Notes: a model not told the origin generated them from the letters alone. A stretch of 64,000 nt of DNA from UMGS1696 sp964621755 (GCA_964621755.1 CAZUPI010000005.1:1-64000), one strand, 5' to 3'; positions 16,540-26,555 are shown, numbered from the stretch's first letter. Numbers and translations: made by a program.

Positions 16540-18303
16540 ATGGCATACGATGCTGCAATGCTCCGTTTTGTCGTCGCTGAAATGAATGAGCGGCTGACAG
16601 GCGGAAAAGTAGACAAAATTTATCAGCCGTCCCGCGACGAGGCAGTCTTCGTAATACGGTGCGGCGGGGAAGAACACAGACTTCATATTAACGCAGGCGG
16701 CGGCGCAAGGATGAACCTCACTTCCATTAAGCCGGAAAATCCCGCAACACCGCCGATGTTCTGCATGATGCTGCGGAAGCATTTCCAAGGCGCGAGATTC
16801 GCGGGCGTGACACAGCTCGGCTTTGAAAGAGCCGCCAGAATCACGTTCGATACGCATGACGACCTTGGCTTCTCCACCCAAAAGCACGTTATCTGTGAGC
16901 TTATGGGACGCTTCTCGAACATCATCATCACGAATGCTGAAGATAAGATTATCGGCGTATTGAAATCTATTGATTTTACAACGAGTGAGAAAAGACAGGT
17001 TTTGTCCGGCATGATTTACGAGCTGCCGCCAAAGCAGGACAAGTACGACCCTACCTCCGATGAGGTGGACGAGCGGTTTTTCAAAAAACTCGCTTCCGCT
17101 GTCGAACCGGATAAGTCAGCAGAAAAATTTATCATGTCGAATTTTGCCGGACTTTCTCCCCTTATCGCACGTGAAATCGTATTCAGAGCCGCCGGACGAA
17201 CCGACGCGACCATGCACGATGCCGCCAGAGATTTGTGGAATAAATTCGACGCGGTGATGACCTCCATCAAAAATTGCGATGGTACGCCCTGCCTCATCCG
17301 TGATGCTGACGGTATTCCAGCCGAATATGCGTTCATGGAAATCAGACAATACGGCAGCGCAATGACAACGGAAACCATGAATTCCTATGGGGAGCTTATC
17401 GACGAATACTTCGGCGAGCGAAGCCGAAACGAAAGATTGCATCGCCGCGCCGCCGATATCTTCAAGCTGCTGTCAAATGCGGAAACACGTATCACCAAAA
17501 AAATCGGACTCCAGCAAAACGAGTTGACTGCCTGTGAGGATGGCGAAAAATACCGCCTGTGGGGAGACCTCATTACCGCGAACATCTACCGTCTCAAGCG
17601 CGGTATGAGCGAATGCGAGGTGCAGAATTACATGAGCGAGGACTGCGAAACCATCACTATTCCGCTCGACAAGCGCCTGACGCCATCTCAGAACGCGCAG
17701 GTTTACTACAAAAAATACAACAAATCCAAAACTGCGAGGGTTCACCTCACCGAGCAGCTCGCCGCCGCGGACGAGGAGCTGACCTATGTCTATTCCGTTC
17801 TCGACGCCTTATCAAGAGCAGACGGAGAGAGGGAACTGTCCGAAATACGTGCAGAGCTGTACCATAGCGGATACGCCTCCAAAATGAAAAACTACACTGA
17901 AAAGAAGCAGTCCACACCGAGCATCGCGAAGTATGAAACAAGCGATGGGTATACGGTCCTCTGCGGTCGGAACAACATCGCGAACGATTACCTTACTACA
18001 AAGCTCGCGGACCGCTCTGACTGGTGGTTCCATGTTAAAAATCAGCCCGGCTCGCATGTCGTTCTTGTCTGCAAGGACGGGGAGGATGAGCCGTCGGAAC
18101 GGGCGTTCACCGAAGCCGCAGAAATCGCCGCATACAACTCCAAAGCGCGCGGTGGTGTCATGATTCCGGTTGACTATACGAAGGTGTCAAAGGTAAAAAA
18201 ACCGGCGGGTGCAAAGCCGGGGTTGGTGATTTACACCACAAACTGGACCGCATATGTTACGCCGGACGAGGAACACATCGAACAAAGAAAGCGGAAAGCA
18301 TAA
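16540..18303 (+). CDS. rqcH: NFACT family protein, Rqc2 homologue RqcH
   Basis: RqcH binds stalled 50S-peptidyl-tRNA complexes and adds alanine tails that mark the nascent chain for proteolysis. The 587-residue protein has the NFACT-N domain at the start (AYDAAMLRFVVAEMNERLTGGKVDKIYQP), a middle helical coiled-coil region (about 290-440), and the NFACT-R domain at the end (GRNNIANDYLTTKLADRSDWWFHVKNQPGSHVVL). This matches the FbpA/RqcH layout. Older annotation calls the family fibronectin-binding proteins. The start has no visible ribosome binding site. Confidence 0.92.
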   Translation: MAYDAAMLRFVVAEMNERLTGGKVDKIYQPSRDEAVFVIRCGGEEHRLHINAGGGARMNLTSIKPENPATPPMFCMMLRKHFQGARFAGVTQLGFERAARITFDTHDDLGFSTQKHVICELMGRFSNIIITNAEDKIIGVLKSIDFTTSEKRQVLSGMIYELPPKQDKYDPTSDEVDERFFKKLASAVEPDKSAEKFIMSNFAGLSPLIAREIVFRAAGRTDATMHDAARDLWNKFDAVMTSIKNCDGTPCLIRDADGIPAEYAFMEIRQYGSAMTTETMNSYGELIDEYFGERSRNERLHRRAADIFKLLSNAETRITKKIGLQQNELTACEDGEKYRLWGDLITANIYRLKRGMSECEVQNYMSEDCETITIPLDKRLTPSQNAQVYYKKYNKSKTARVHLTEQLAAADEELTYVYSVLDALSRADGERELSEIRAELYHSGYASKMKNYTEKKQSTPSIAKYETSDGYTVLCGRNNIANDYLTTKLADRSDWWFHVKNQPGSHVVLVCKDGEDEPSERAFTEAAEIAAYNSKARGGVMIPVDYTKVSKVKKPAGAKPGLVIYTTNWTAYVTPDEEHIEQRKRKA

Positions 18304-18360
18304 AAACGCAGGTGGAAGCAATTTGAATCACGTCGTCCGCTTGCTGAAAATGACCGACCC

Positions 18361-18396
18361 TGTCACAGCTTTGAAAATTCGCGAAAAGCTGTGACG
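18361..18396. terminator. Hairpin after rqcH
   Basis: TGTCACAGCTTT and AAAGCTGTGACG pair around a 12-base loop. No T tract follows, so it is a weak terminator candidate. Its sequence is unlike the dispersed family. Confidence 0.45.
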
Positions 18397-18485
18397 TTAG
18401 ATAAGTCTATAGATATTTGAAAAAATCTCTAAATAACGGGAAAGGGAGAACTCCGGATGTGCCCCACACCGGAACAAACAAGATT

Positions 18486-19211
18486 ATGGAAAAGAAAGTA
18501 TTTGCCTTCGACCTTGACGGAACACTGACCGAACACCGCACATGGATAACCGACGAGCATCTCGCATTGCTCAAAGAGCTGAAGGACTGCGGTATACGCA
18601 TCATTGTCACGGGTGCGGGTCAGGCGAAGCGAATTTTTGCACAGTTGAGAGAGTGTCCCATTGTTGACATCATCGGCAACTACGGTATGCAGTATTACGT
18701 TTATCGTGAGGAACTGGGCAAAATGTACCCAGTGCGCGATATTATTCTGCCGTGCGACCGCGAGTCGGTGCTGGCGCGTGTGAAGCAGCTTCGTGAAAAG
18801 TTTGGATTTGCTGACTTTATTGGGGAGAGTGCAGAATTCCATCCGTCCGGATGTGTGACCATCCCTCTTCTCGGTACCAAGGCGGAGATTCATGACAAAC
18901 TCATGTTTGACCCTGACCGCTCCAAGAGACGTGCCATTTATGCCGACGTTGCAGCGATGTTCCCGGAATACTCGGTATTTGTGGGCGGTTCCTCCTCATT
19001 CGACATGGCGCCGATGCCGTATAACAAGTACTATGCGCTGGACCTTTTCTGCCAGGGGGAAGGATATTCGCATGAGGATATCGTGTATATTGGAGACGAT
19101 TACGGTACTGGCGGGAACGACGAAGTTATTTACAAATCCGACATAGACTTTTTGAAAGTCGACCGCTATACAGACCTTATTGGCACTGTACATAAGTTTA
19201 TAGGAGAATAA
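18486..19211 (+). CDS. HAD-superfamily phosphatase (type IIB, phosphomannomutase-like)
   Basis: The 241-residue protein starts MEKKVFAFDLDGTLTEH, with the HAD motif I nucleophile aspartate in DLDGT. A threonine motif II follows (IRIIVTGAGQ), then a cap region, and the C-terminal motif IV is DIVYIGDDYGTGGNDE. Type IIB members dephosphorylate sugar phosphates or act as phosphomannomutases; the substrate here is not readable. The longer frame's first 23 codons (from 18417) look non-native, so I start at 18486. Confidence 0.85.
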   Translation: MEKKVFAFDLDGTLTEHRTWITDEHLALLKELKDCGIRIIVTGAGQAKRIFAQLRECPIVDIIGNYGMQYYVYREELGKMYPVRDIILPCDRESVLARVKQLREKFGFADFIGESAEFHPSGCVTIPLLGTKAEIHDKLMFDPDRSKRRAIYADVAAMFPEYSVFVGGSSSFDMAPMPYNKYYALDLFCQGEGYSHEDIVYIGDDYGTGGNDEVIYKSDIDFLKVDRYTDLIGTVHKFIGE

Positions 19212-19216
19212 AAATC

Positions 19217-19246
19217 GTGGGACACTTTTTCTTAAAAGTGTCCCAC
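19217..19246 (+). terminator. Hairpin terminator after the HAD gene
   Basis: GTGGGACACTTTT and AAAAGTGTCCCAC pair perfectly around TCTT. It is a sequence-divergent member of the dispersed hairpin family, with compensated changes in both arms. Confidence 0.7.
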
Positions 19247-19267
19247 AAACCTTGTCCGTTCATTTGT

Positions 19268-19323
19268 TTAAAAGTTTTGCGGAGGGGATAGGAGAGGCGC
19301 TTTTTTCAAAAGTATCTCCCCGT
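19268..19323 (-). repeat. Dispersed hairpin repeat, reverse orientation, after the Nudix gene
   Basis: The flank TTAAAAGTTTTGCGGAGGGG precedes an imperfect stem (GGAGAGGCGCTTTT / AAAAGTATCTCCCC). It lies five bases downstream of the Nudix stop codon and may terminate it. Confidence 0.6.
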
Positions 19324-19327
19324 CCAC

Positions 19328-19720
19328 TCACGCGAATAAGGCTTTGTCCTTCAGCTTATTCAGGATTTCTTTGTCGGCCGGGCAAAATTCATAGTCGGAA
19401 ATTTCATCGACTGTGATGAACTTTATGTCGTTGTGTTCGAGCTTCTGCGGAATGCCGCTTACAATTGCGGTGTTGTACAGCGTCAGGTGGACGGTGATGT
19501 CCGGATATTCATGCACAACCTCCATAAATATGTCTTTGGGTGCGACAGTAATGCCAAGCTCCTCTGTACATTCCCGGATGAGCGCTTCCTCATGGGTTTC
19601 TCCTACTTCGACTTTTCCGCCGACAAACTCCCAGAGCAGACCGCGCTTCTTGTTGGCCGGACGCTGGCATATCATAAATCTGTTGTTATCCCATATCAGT
19701 GCCGCCACTACTTCTGTCAT
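19328..19720 (-). CDS. Nudix hydrolase, MutT/NTP pyrophosphohydrolase type
   Basis: This 130-residue enzyme probably hydrolyses oxidised or unusual (d)NTPs, as MutT does. The complete Nudix box GGKVEVGETHEEALIRECTEELG is present (GX5EX7REX2EEXG). It opens with MTEVVAALIWDNNRFMICQRP, typical of the CTP pyrophosphohydrolase/MutT subgroup. The start at 19720 follows GAGGTATTAT; an ATG four codons upstream overlaps that site and is less likely. Confidence 0.9.
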   Translation of the reverse strand: MTEVVAALIWDNNRFMICQRPANKKRGLLWEFVGGKVEVGETHEEALIRECTEELGITVAPKDIFMEVVHEYPDITVHLTLYNTAIVSGIPQKLEHNDIKFITVDEISDYEFCPADKEILNKLKDKALFA

Positions 19721-19812
19721 ATAATACCTCATTTTGCAGATTTGATAATAATATCATACCATACAAAACGGAATTTGACAAGCACATTTTTCAGCTTTCT
19801 GCGACAAGCCAC

Positions 19813-19841
19813 TTGATTTCTAGGCTGCTTGGTTGTATAAT
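19813..19841 (+). promoter_or_regulatory. Sigma-A-type promoter for the small protein gene
   Basis: TTGATT and TATAAT are separated by 17 bases, and transcription would begin about 30 bases before the ATG. Confidence 0.7.
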
Positions 19842-19874
19842 ATACATGATAACTCAAAATAGGAGAAATTTAAC

Positions 19875-20093
19875 ATGGATATTAAAGCCAAGATTGAAGA
19901 AATTGTTGAGGCAATCAAAAAGGACGCTTCTCTTGGGGACCTTTTCAAGAAGGATCCTATCAAGGCTGTGGAAGAAGTTCTTGGGGTAGACCTGCCTGAT
20001 GATATTGTCGAAAAAGTGGTCGAAGGCGTAAAAGCAAAGGTGGGAGTCGATAACGTAAAGAACGCGCTCAGCTCACTGAAAAAGCTGTTCTAA
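19875..20093 (+). CDS. Small helical protein resembling an NHLP/Nif11-type leader
   Basis: This 72-residue acidic and lysine-rich protein has its own promoter, a GGAG site and a strong terminator, so it is probably a real monocistronic gene. The segment LFKKDPIKAVEEVLGVDLPDDIVEKVVEGV resembles nitrile-hydratase-like leader peptides of RiPPs (a KDP...A...E..LG.DLP pattern). The last part (KNALSSLKKLF) lacks the cysteine, serine or threonine-rich core expected of a precursor, and no modification enzymes are nearby. It may be a stand-alone relative with another role. Confidence 0.7.
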   Translation: MDIKAKIEEIVEAIKKDASLGDLFKKDPIKAVEEVLGVDLPDDIVEKVVEGVKAKVGVDNVKNALSSLKKLF

Positions 20094-20154
20094 GCGGTAA
20101 GCAGATTTTTGACAGAGAAGACCCGGAAAAGCAATTTTTGTTTTCCGATAAAAC

Positions 20155-20189
20155 GTGGGGGAACCTTTTTGAGAAAAGGGTTCCCCCAT
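20155..20189. terminator. Strong bidirectional terminator between converging genes
   Basis: GTGGGGGAACCTTTTT and AAAAGGGTTCCCCCAT pair around GAG, followed by ATTTTTTT. It is a family hairpin placed between the small protein gene and pfp, which face each other. Confidence 0.85.
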
Positions 20190-20200
20190 ATTTTTTTGCC

Positions 20201-21448
<1,248 letters not shown>

Positions 21449-21745
21449 TTTACTGTAATACCGCCTATATAAGTTAGTTGATATGAGACAAAAGGGCACG
21501 CTTTTGAAAAAACGTTTTCCCCGAGAATCCTCTGAATTTAAATTAATCATATCACATTTCGCACTCTCTGTCAATATAAATCGAAAGTTTGCGCCGAATG
21601 CCAAATCGGATCTTTTTTTGTGATAAGTTTCAGATAATTTTTTATGTGAGCCGACAGAATTCGACACAATTTTTATCATCTATGTATTATAATAAAATCA
21701 CAAAAACCAAAAATTAACAGAAATAACAATAAGATGGAGAGCAAT

Positions 21746-22099
21746 ATGAATGAATGTGAAAAAACATTAAAATGTATAACTTCTGGAAAGTGTCTCACAA
21801 TATACCTTGAGGGGGATATTGACCATCACACAGCCCGCACAGTAAGAAGCAAAATTGATACGAAAATCTATATCCAGCGCCCCGAGGAGCTGATTCTCGA
21901 CCTGTCAAGAGTGAATTTTATGGATAGCTCCGGACTTGGACTAATTCTCGGACGGTACACCAAAGCGGTGGAGCTTGGGATTTTGTTCAAGGTTGCGAAT
22001 CCGAATCCGCAAATTCGCAAGATTCTTGACCTCGCGGGGACTGAACGGCTTATTAAAATTGAAAATATGCCGCGTGAGAAAAGAAGCATATATAGATAA
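21746..22099 (+). CDS. spoIIAA: Anti-sigma F factor antagonist SpoIIAA
   Basis: In the forespore the unphosphorylated form binds SpoIIAB and frees sigma F. The 117-residue STAS-domain protein contains the phospho-acceptor serine in FMDSSGLGLILGR. The ATG at 21746 follows the GATGGAGAG site; the ATG four codons upstream lies at that site and is unlikely. First gene of the spoIIA operon. Confidence 0.93.
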   Translation: MNECEKTLKCITSGKCLTIYLEGDIDHHTARTVRSKIDTKIYIQRPEELILDLSRVNFMDSSGLGLILGRYTKAVELGILFKVANPNPQIRKILDLAGTERLIKIENMPREKRSIYR

Positions 22100-22117
22100 T
22101 AGGAAGGGAGTATAAAG

Positions 22118-22573
22118 ATGAGCAGACCCAATGTAGTCAACGAAGTAAAGCTTGCATTTCCGTCACTCTCGTCGAATGAGGCATTCGCAAGAGCTGCCGC
22201 CGCTTCCTTCTGTGCACAACTCAATCCGACCTATGATGAGCTGTCCGATATCAAATGTGCGGTATCGGAGGCGGTCACCAACGCGATTGTACATGGATAC
22301 CGTGATACGCTCGGTGAAGTACAGCTCAACATGAAAATCACGGACGACCGTGTATTCCGTGCCGAAGTAAAGGATAAAGGCTGCGGGATTGCGAATGTTG
22401 AAGAAGCAATGCGTCCCTTGTTTACCACCGATCCGGAAAACGAGCGAAGCGGCATGGGATTTACGATTATTGAAAATTTTATGGATTCTCTTCGTGTTGT
22501 CTCTACCCCAGACAAGGGAACCCGTGTCATCATGACGAAAAAGCTGTCGATGCTTCCCCGTGTAAAAGCGTGA
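22118..22573 (+). CDS. spoIIAB: Anti-sigma F factor SpoIIAB (serine kinase)
   Basis: SpoIIAB holds sigma F inactive and phosphorylates SpoIIAA. The 151-residue protein is a GHKL-type ATPase/kinase with the N box (IKCAVSEAVTNAIVHGY), the G1 box (VKDKGCGI) and the G2 region (ERSGMGFTIIENFMDSL). It starts 18 bases after spoIIAA, with GGGAG upstream. Confidence 0.94.
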   Translation: MSRPNVVNEVKLAFPSLSSNEAFARAAAASFCAQLNPTYDELSDIKCAVSEAVTNAIVHGYRDTLGEVQLNMKITDDRVFRAEVKDKGCGIANVEEAMRPLFTTDPENERSGMGFTIIENFMDSLRVVSTPDKGTRVIMTKKLSMLPRVKA

Positions 22574-22624
22574 TACATATCAAGAACATGCTTCGGCACG
22601 TTCCATGTAAAACGGGGGATAATT

Positions 22625-23362
22625 ATGACGCAACAAAATGAAGTAAAAAACGCATATGATGAAAATATCATCTATCTGGAGCGGTACGCGGCAGGGGACA
22701 AGTCAGCGGAGGACAAGCTGGTTGAGCTGAACAGCGGGCTTGTCAACGGCATTGCGCACCGGTTCAAGGGACGCGGCGTGGAGTTTGAGGACCTCGTACA
22801 AATCGGGAATATCGGTATGATAAAAGCTATCCGCAGCTTCGACATTTCACGTGGAAATGCGTTTTCCACCTATGCGGTCCCGCTGATAATCGGTGAAATC
22901 CGGCGTTTTTTGCGGGATGATGGAATATTAAAAGTCAGCCGTATGCAGAAACGGACTGGAGCGGCGCTCATGCACGCGCGGGAAAAATATATTACAGAGC
23001 ATGGGATCGAGCCGAGGCTCGACGAGCTTGCCAAAACGGTAGGAGTATCTCCGGAAGAAGCGGCCGTCGCACTGGATTCCACCTCACCGGTAAGGTCGCT
23101 GTCCGAATCTATCGGAGACGATGACTTCGCCCTCGAGGATGTTATCCCTTCCTCAGACGACGATCTCGGCAAGATGCTCGAAAAGGTGGCGCTGCGTGAA
23201 ATGATAGGTACCCTTCCGCCGCTGTGGAAAAAAATTATCCTGCTGCGCTATTTCCGCGACTACTCGCAGCAGCAAACAGCTGACGCACTTGGGCTCACGC
23301 AGGTGAAGATTTCCCGTGAAGAAAAAAAGATTTTCACTAAACTGCGCGAGGACCTTGCCTAA
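22625..23362 (+). CDS. sigF: RNA polymerase sigma factor F (SpoIIAC)
   Basis: Sigma F directs the first forespore-specific transcription. The 245-residue protein shows region 2 (VNGIAHRFKGRGVEFEDLVQIGNIGMIKAIRSFDISRGNAFSTYAVPLIIGEIRRFLRDDG), region 3 and region 4 (LPPLWKKIILLRYFRDYSQQQTADALGLTQVKISREEKKI). Gene order spoIIAA-spoIIAB-sigF identifies it as sigma F rather than sigma G. A GGGGGA site precedes the ATG. Confidence 0.95.
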   Translation: MTQQNEVKNAYDENIIYLERYAAGDKSAEDKLVELNSGLVNGIAHRFKGRGVEFEDLVQIGNIGMIKAIRSFDISRGNAFSTYAVPLIIGEIRRFLRDDGILKVSRMQKRTGAALMHAREKYITEHGIEPRLDELAKTVGVSPEEAAVALDSTSPVRSLSESIGDDDFALEDVIPSSDDDLGKMLEKVALREMIGTLPPLWKKIILLRYFRDYSQQQTADALGLTQVKISREEKKIFTKLREDLA

Positions 23363-23372
23363 AACTTATAAA

Positions 23373-23415
23373 AATCCGGCATAAGCTCAAACGAATCTAT
23401 GCCGGTTATTTTTAT
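23373..23415. terminator. Bidirectional terminator between sigF and recR
   Basis: CCGGCATA and TATGCCGG pair, with A-rich sequence before and TTATTTTTAT after the stem. It serves both converging genes and overlaps the last codons of recR. Confidence 0.8.
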
Positions 23416-24011
23416 AAAATGGAGTATCTGCCTTCCATGGCGCGGCGCAGCGTCACCTCATCTGCGTATTCAAGATCGCCGCCGACTGGAACACCGTTTG
23501 CAATGCGCGTGACTTTTACACCAAGCGGGGACGCAAGCCGTGCAATGTACATAGCGGTGGCTTCCCCTTCGACAGTTGGGTTGGTGGCGAGAATCAATTC
23601 GCTCACCCCATCCGAAAGTCTGGCGAGCAGCTCCTTTATCGTGAGTTTGTCCGGCGTAATGCCTCGCATTGGCGAAATCGTCCCGTGAAGTACGTGATAT
23701 ACACCGCTGTACTGACGTGTTTTTTCAATGGCAATTACCGCGCGCGGGTCTTCCACAACACAAACCGTCGAGTGATCGCGATCATCCGAAGCACATATGC
23801 TGCATACTTCGCCAGTGGTGATGTTACAGCATATGGCGCACTTCTTGATTTCTGTTTTTGCTGCAAGAATAGCTTCCGCAAATTCGTGCGCTTCCTCTTC
23901 GGAAAAGTTGAGTACGCAGAACGCGTATCGCGCCGCCGATTTTTTGCCGACGCCGTCGAGCTTGCGGAACATATCGGTCAGCCGCTCAAGCGGTTCAAGG
24001 TTATCAGCCAT
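23412..24011 (-). CDS. recR: Recombination mediator protein RecR
   Basis: RecR loads RecA onto gapped DNA with RecO and RecF. The 199-residue protein has the HhH segment at the start (LDGVGKKSAARYAF), the zinc-binding four cysteines (CAICCNITTGEVCSIC) and the Toprim domain (VCVVEDPRAVIAIEKT, ATNPTVEGEATAMYI). AGGAGA precedes the ATG. The order dnaX-ybaB-recR is the usual one. Confidence 0.96.
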   Translation of the reverse strand: MADNLEPLERLTDMFRKLDGVGKKSAARYAFCVLNFSEEEAHEFAEAILAAKTEIKKCAICCNITTGEVCSICASDDRDHSTVCVVEDPRAVIAIEKTRQYSGVYHVLHGTISPMRGITPDKLTIKELLARLSDGVSELILATNPTVEGEATAMYIARLASPLGVKVTRIANGVPVGGDLEYADEVTLRRAMEGRYSIL

Positions 24012-24038
24012 GATTTTTCATTCTCCTGTAGGTTTAGC

Positions 24039-24068
24039 GGGGGTACTTTTTTCAAAAAAAGTACCCCC
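24039..24068 (-). repeat. Family hairpin between ybaB and recR
   Basis: GGGGGTACTTTT and AAAAGTACCCCC pair perfectly. It lies between two genes usually co-transcribed, so it may reduce read-through into recR. Confidence 0.7.
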
Positions 24069-24092
24069 TATTGGCTTTGTGTTCCTATATTA

Positions 24093-24449
24093 TCAAAGCA
24101 GACCGTTGAGGCCCGGAACGTTCAGACCGCCTGTGATTTTGCCCATTTCCGTGCTGTTTGTTTCATTTACTTTCTTGATAGCTTCGTTTACTGCCGCTAT
24201 AAGAATATCGGACAGAGTTTCGACGTCGTCGGGGTCAACAACTTCCGGCTTGATGTCAATTGAGAGAACTTCAAGCTTACCGTTAATCTTGACTGTGACA
24301 ACACCGCCGCCGGCGTTGATTTCATACTCACGTGTGTCAAGCTCTTCCTGAAGTGCAGTCATATCCTCCTGCATTTTCTGAGCCTGCTTAATCATACTCT
24401 GCATATTGGGCGTACCGCCGCCGACACCCTTGGGTAATTTTGCTTTCAT
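24093..24449 (-). CDS. ybaB: YbaB/EbfC family nucleoid-associated protein
   Basis: This small DNA-binding protein forms a tweezer-like dimer on the nucleoid. The 118-residue protein has the glycine-rich start (GVGGGTPNMQSMIKQAQKMQEDM) and the hallmark GGGVVTVKINGKLEVLSIDIKPEVVDPDDVETL. It lies between dnaX and recR as in most bacteria, where the trio supports replication and repair. Confidence 0.95.
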   Translation of the reverse strand: MKAKLPKGVGGGTPNMQSMIKQAQKMQEDMTALQEELDTREYEINAGGGVVTVKINGKLEVLSIDIKPEVVDPDDVETLSDILIAAVNEAIKKVNETNSTEMGKITGGLNVPGLNGLL

Positions 24450-24516
24450 TTGATTGTTTACCGCCTTTTATATTAAAAAATTTATTTTGTGACTTTGGTA
24501 TGGGTCATAATCCTAT

Positions 24517-26106
24517 TTATATATCTGTAAGCTCGTCCATTGGGGGGCGCTTCTTCTGCACAGCGCCCGTTTCAACGACGATTTCAGCACCCGGCGCGGA
24601 TATTCCGCAGGCGTGGAATGCCGACCTGAGAGACTGCATTGCCGTTTCACCCATTAAGACTTTCTTTCCAAAATCTCCGTTTGTTCTCACGATGACTTTC
24701 TTTTTGTCCGGCGTCGTAAAACAGTCACATTCTGCAAGAAAACCGGAACATCCGGGATTTTGCATAGACACACGCTCAACCACGTCGCCAAGGTCAGTGA
24801 CTGGTATCAGCTCCTCTGCTTTCTCATCGGATTCTGGAAGAGGACGGTCTGTTGACACCTTGTCCTTTTCTTCCGGTAAATCACCCGAAACTGCCGCAGA
24901 CCGTTCCTGTGCCGGATTGACCTGCACGACAGCGGGAGCAGATTCCAGAAGATTGAGCCTTTCCTCAAGCGCGGAGATTCTTGCGAGCAGAGCGTCAGTT
25001 GAAGAGGCAAGGGAAGCGTCGCTCATTTTTACCAGCGTAAGCTCCGCTGTAATTCGTTTGGTTTGTGGAAGTCTCGTCATTTCCCGCAGTGCATCGTCAA
25101 GAAGTCCAAAGTGATACGACAAAGCTTCCTTCGAAAACCTGCGTGCAGCGTCGTTCAAGACACGCATTTCCGGCTCGGTCAAATCGAGATACGAGCTTTT
25201 TTCCTCATCACTCAAGTATTTGCACACAAGCATATCCCGCCAGAATCCGGTTAACTCAGACCAGTACACCGCGATATCCTTCGAAGAACTGCTGATGGTT
25301 TGGATAATACTGAAAATCGCGCGCGTATCCCCTCTCGCAACCGCAACAGCAGTTTTATAAAGGGTTTCCGTTCCGGTCAGACCGAGAATTTCAACCGCAC
25401 GTTCGGCAGTTACTTCATACCCGCCGGACGCACATAGCTCAAACAAGCTAATGGCATCCCGCATGCCGCCTTGTGCTTGTTTTGCGATAACTTTTGCGGC
25501 GTCTGGCGTGAGCGAAAGCTTTTCGCAATCCGCAATGTATAACAAGCGCTCCGCGATTACTTCCGTTTTAATGAGTCTGAAATCAAAACGCTGACAACGC
25601 GAAATAATTGTGGCGGGCAATTTGTGAAGCTCCGTCGTCGCGAGAATGAAGACTACATGCTCCGGCGGCTCTTCAAGCGTTTTGAGAAGCGCATTGAATG
25701 CGCTGACCGACAGCATGTGAACCTCGTCGATGATGTAGACCCGCTTTTTCAAAGCGGCAGGCGTATAATTTACTTCGTCGCGAATATCTCTTATGTATTC
25801 AACGCCGTTGTTTGACGCGGCATCCATTTCAAGCACGTCCGTTGCCGTATTATTGTCAATGGAAGTGCAGGCGAAGCATTTACCGCACGGATTCCCGTTT
25901 TCAGGATTCTCACAGTTCAGAGCTTTGGCGAGAATTTTGGCGCAAGTCGTTTTTCCCGTTCCCCTTGGCCCGCAGAACAGATAGGCATGGGAAAACTTCG
26001 ACATTTTCGATTCATACCGCAGAACGGAGGTAACATGCTCTTCACCGCACACGTCATCAAAGTTGCGCGGTCTGTATTTCCGATACAATGCCTGATGCAA
26101 GCTCAC
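24517..26106 (-). CDS. dnaX: DNA polymerase III subunits gamma/tau
   Basis: DnaX is the clamp-loader ATPase. The 529-residue protein has QALYRKYRPRNFDDV at the start, Walker A GPRGTGKTT, the zinc-binding cysteines (C-x8-C-x2-C-x2-C), Walker B VYIIDEVHML, the sensor motif ATTELHKLPATIISRCQRFDF, and a less conserved tau-like tail. The GTG at 26106 lies only three bases from AAGGAG; a TTG two codons later (MHQALYRKYRP) has better spacing and may be the true start. No obvious programmed-frameshift slippery site was identified. Confidence 0.95.
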   Translation of the reverse strand: MSLHQALYRKYRPRNFDDVCGEEHVTSVLRYESKMSKFSHAYLFCGPRGTGKTTCAKILAKALNCENPENGNPCGKCFACTSIDNNTATDVLEMDAASNNGVEYIRDIRDEVNYTPAALKKRVYIIDEVHMLSVSAFNALLKTLEEPPEHVVFILATTELHKLPATIISRCQRFDFRLIKTEVIAERLLYIADCEKLSLTPDAAKVIAKQAQGGMRDAISLFELCASGGYEVTAERAVEILGLTGTETLYKTAVAVARGDTRAIFSIIQTISSSSKDIAVYWSELTGFWRDMLVCKYLSDEEKSSYLDLTEPEMRVLNDAARRFSKEALSYHFGLLDDALREMTRLPQTKRITAELTLVKMSDASLASSTDALLARISALEERLNLLESAPAVVQVNPAQERSAAVSGDLPEEKDKVSTDRPLPESDEKAEELIPVTDLGDVVERVSMQNPGCSGFLAECDCFTTPDKKKVIVRTNGDFGKKVLMGETAMQSLRSAFHACGISAPGAEIVVETGAVQKKRPPMDELTDI

Positions 26107-26149
26107 ACACTCCTTATCTCATCTCAGCGTACTTTAGCGTCCCCACAGA

Positions 26150-26204
26150 AAAGTTTTGGAAAAGGGGGGGCGGGGAAACCCTTTTTCTAAAAAGGTTTTC
26201 CCCG
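26150..26204. repeat. Dispersed hairpin repeat between the SRP RNA and dnaX
   Basis: The flank AAAAGTTTTGGAAAAGGGGG leads to CGGGGAAACCCTTTTT and AAAAAGGTTTTCCCCG around a three-base loop. It lies downstream of the SRP RNA, in reverse orientation. Confidence 0.7.
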
Positions 26205-26230
26205 CGAAAAACAAAAACTGTTTAATTATA

Positions 26231-26536
26231 GAATAACTCGCAAATCAAGACCATACACCCGATAGTCGACTTGAGACTCACATACGACACTGTAGTTCCC
26301 GCTCAGAACAGGCTGCCCTGCGGCACATGCACTAAACTGCTTAATGCTGCTTGGTTCCCCACCTGACATGGTTCACAGCCGCCCATCGCGCAGGACCCAT
26401 TCGTCAACACGATCCGTACAGTACAGACTACGCAAGCTCGAGCCTCGTGTCGGGAATCCACCCTCGCTGTAGCGGACTTCGAGTACAGGGACCCGCTGCT
26501 CCCCCGGCTGGTATGGCCTTGATTCACGAGTTATTC
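26231..26536 (-). ncRNA. ffs: Signal recognition particle RNA (large bacterial type)
   Basis: On the minus strand the conserved apical domain reads CCATGTCAGGTGGGG then AACCAAGCAGCATTAAG, which is the SRP RNA domain IV signature that binds Ffh. The ends pair over a long helix: GAATAACTCG at the 5' end with CGAGTTATTC at the 3' end, followed by AAGGCCATAC with GTATGGTCTT. These ends define an RNA of about 306 bases, longer than the roughly 270 of Bacillus subtilis scRNA. The 5' domain should contain the Alu-type part. It guides membrane and secreted proteins to the translocon. The boundaries are set by the terminal helix and may be off by several bases. Confidence 0.92.
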
Positions 26537-26555
26537 TGCTTGTTTATACCTCGCT

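Noticed and set aside
16540..18303. Fibronectin-binding adhesin
   Set aside because: The NFACT-N and NFACT-R domain layout is that of RqcH; the adhesin name is historical, and there is no signal peptide.
21670..21745. A sigma-H promoter before spoIIAA
   Set aside because: A sigma-H promoter is expected there from Bacillus, but I could not find a convincing -35/-10 pair at the right spacing.
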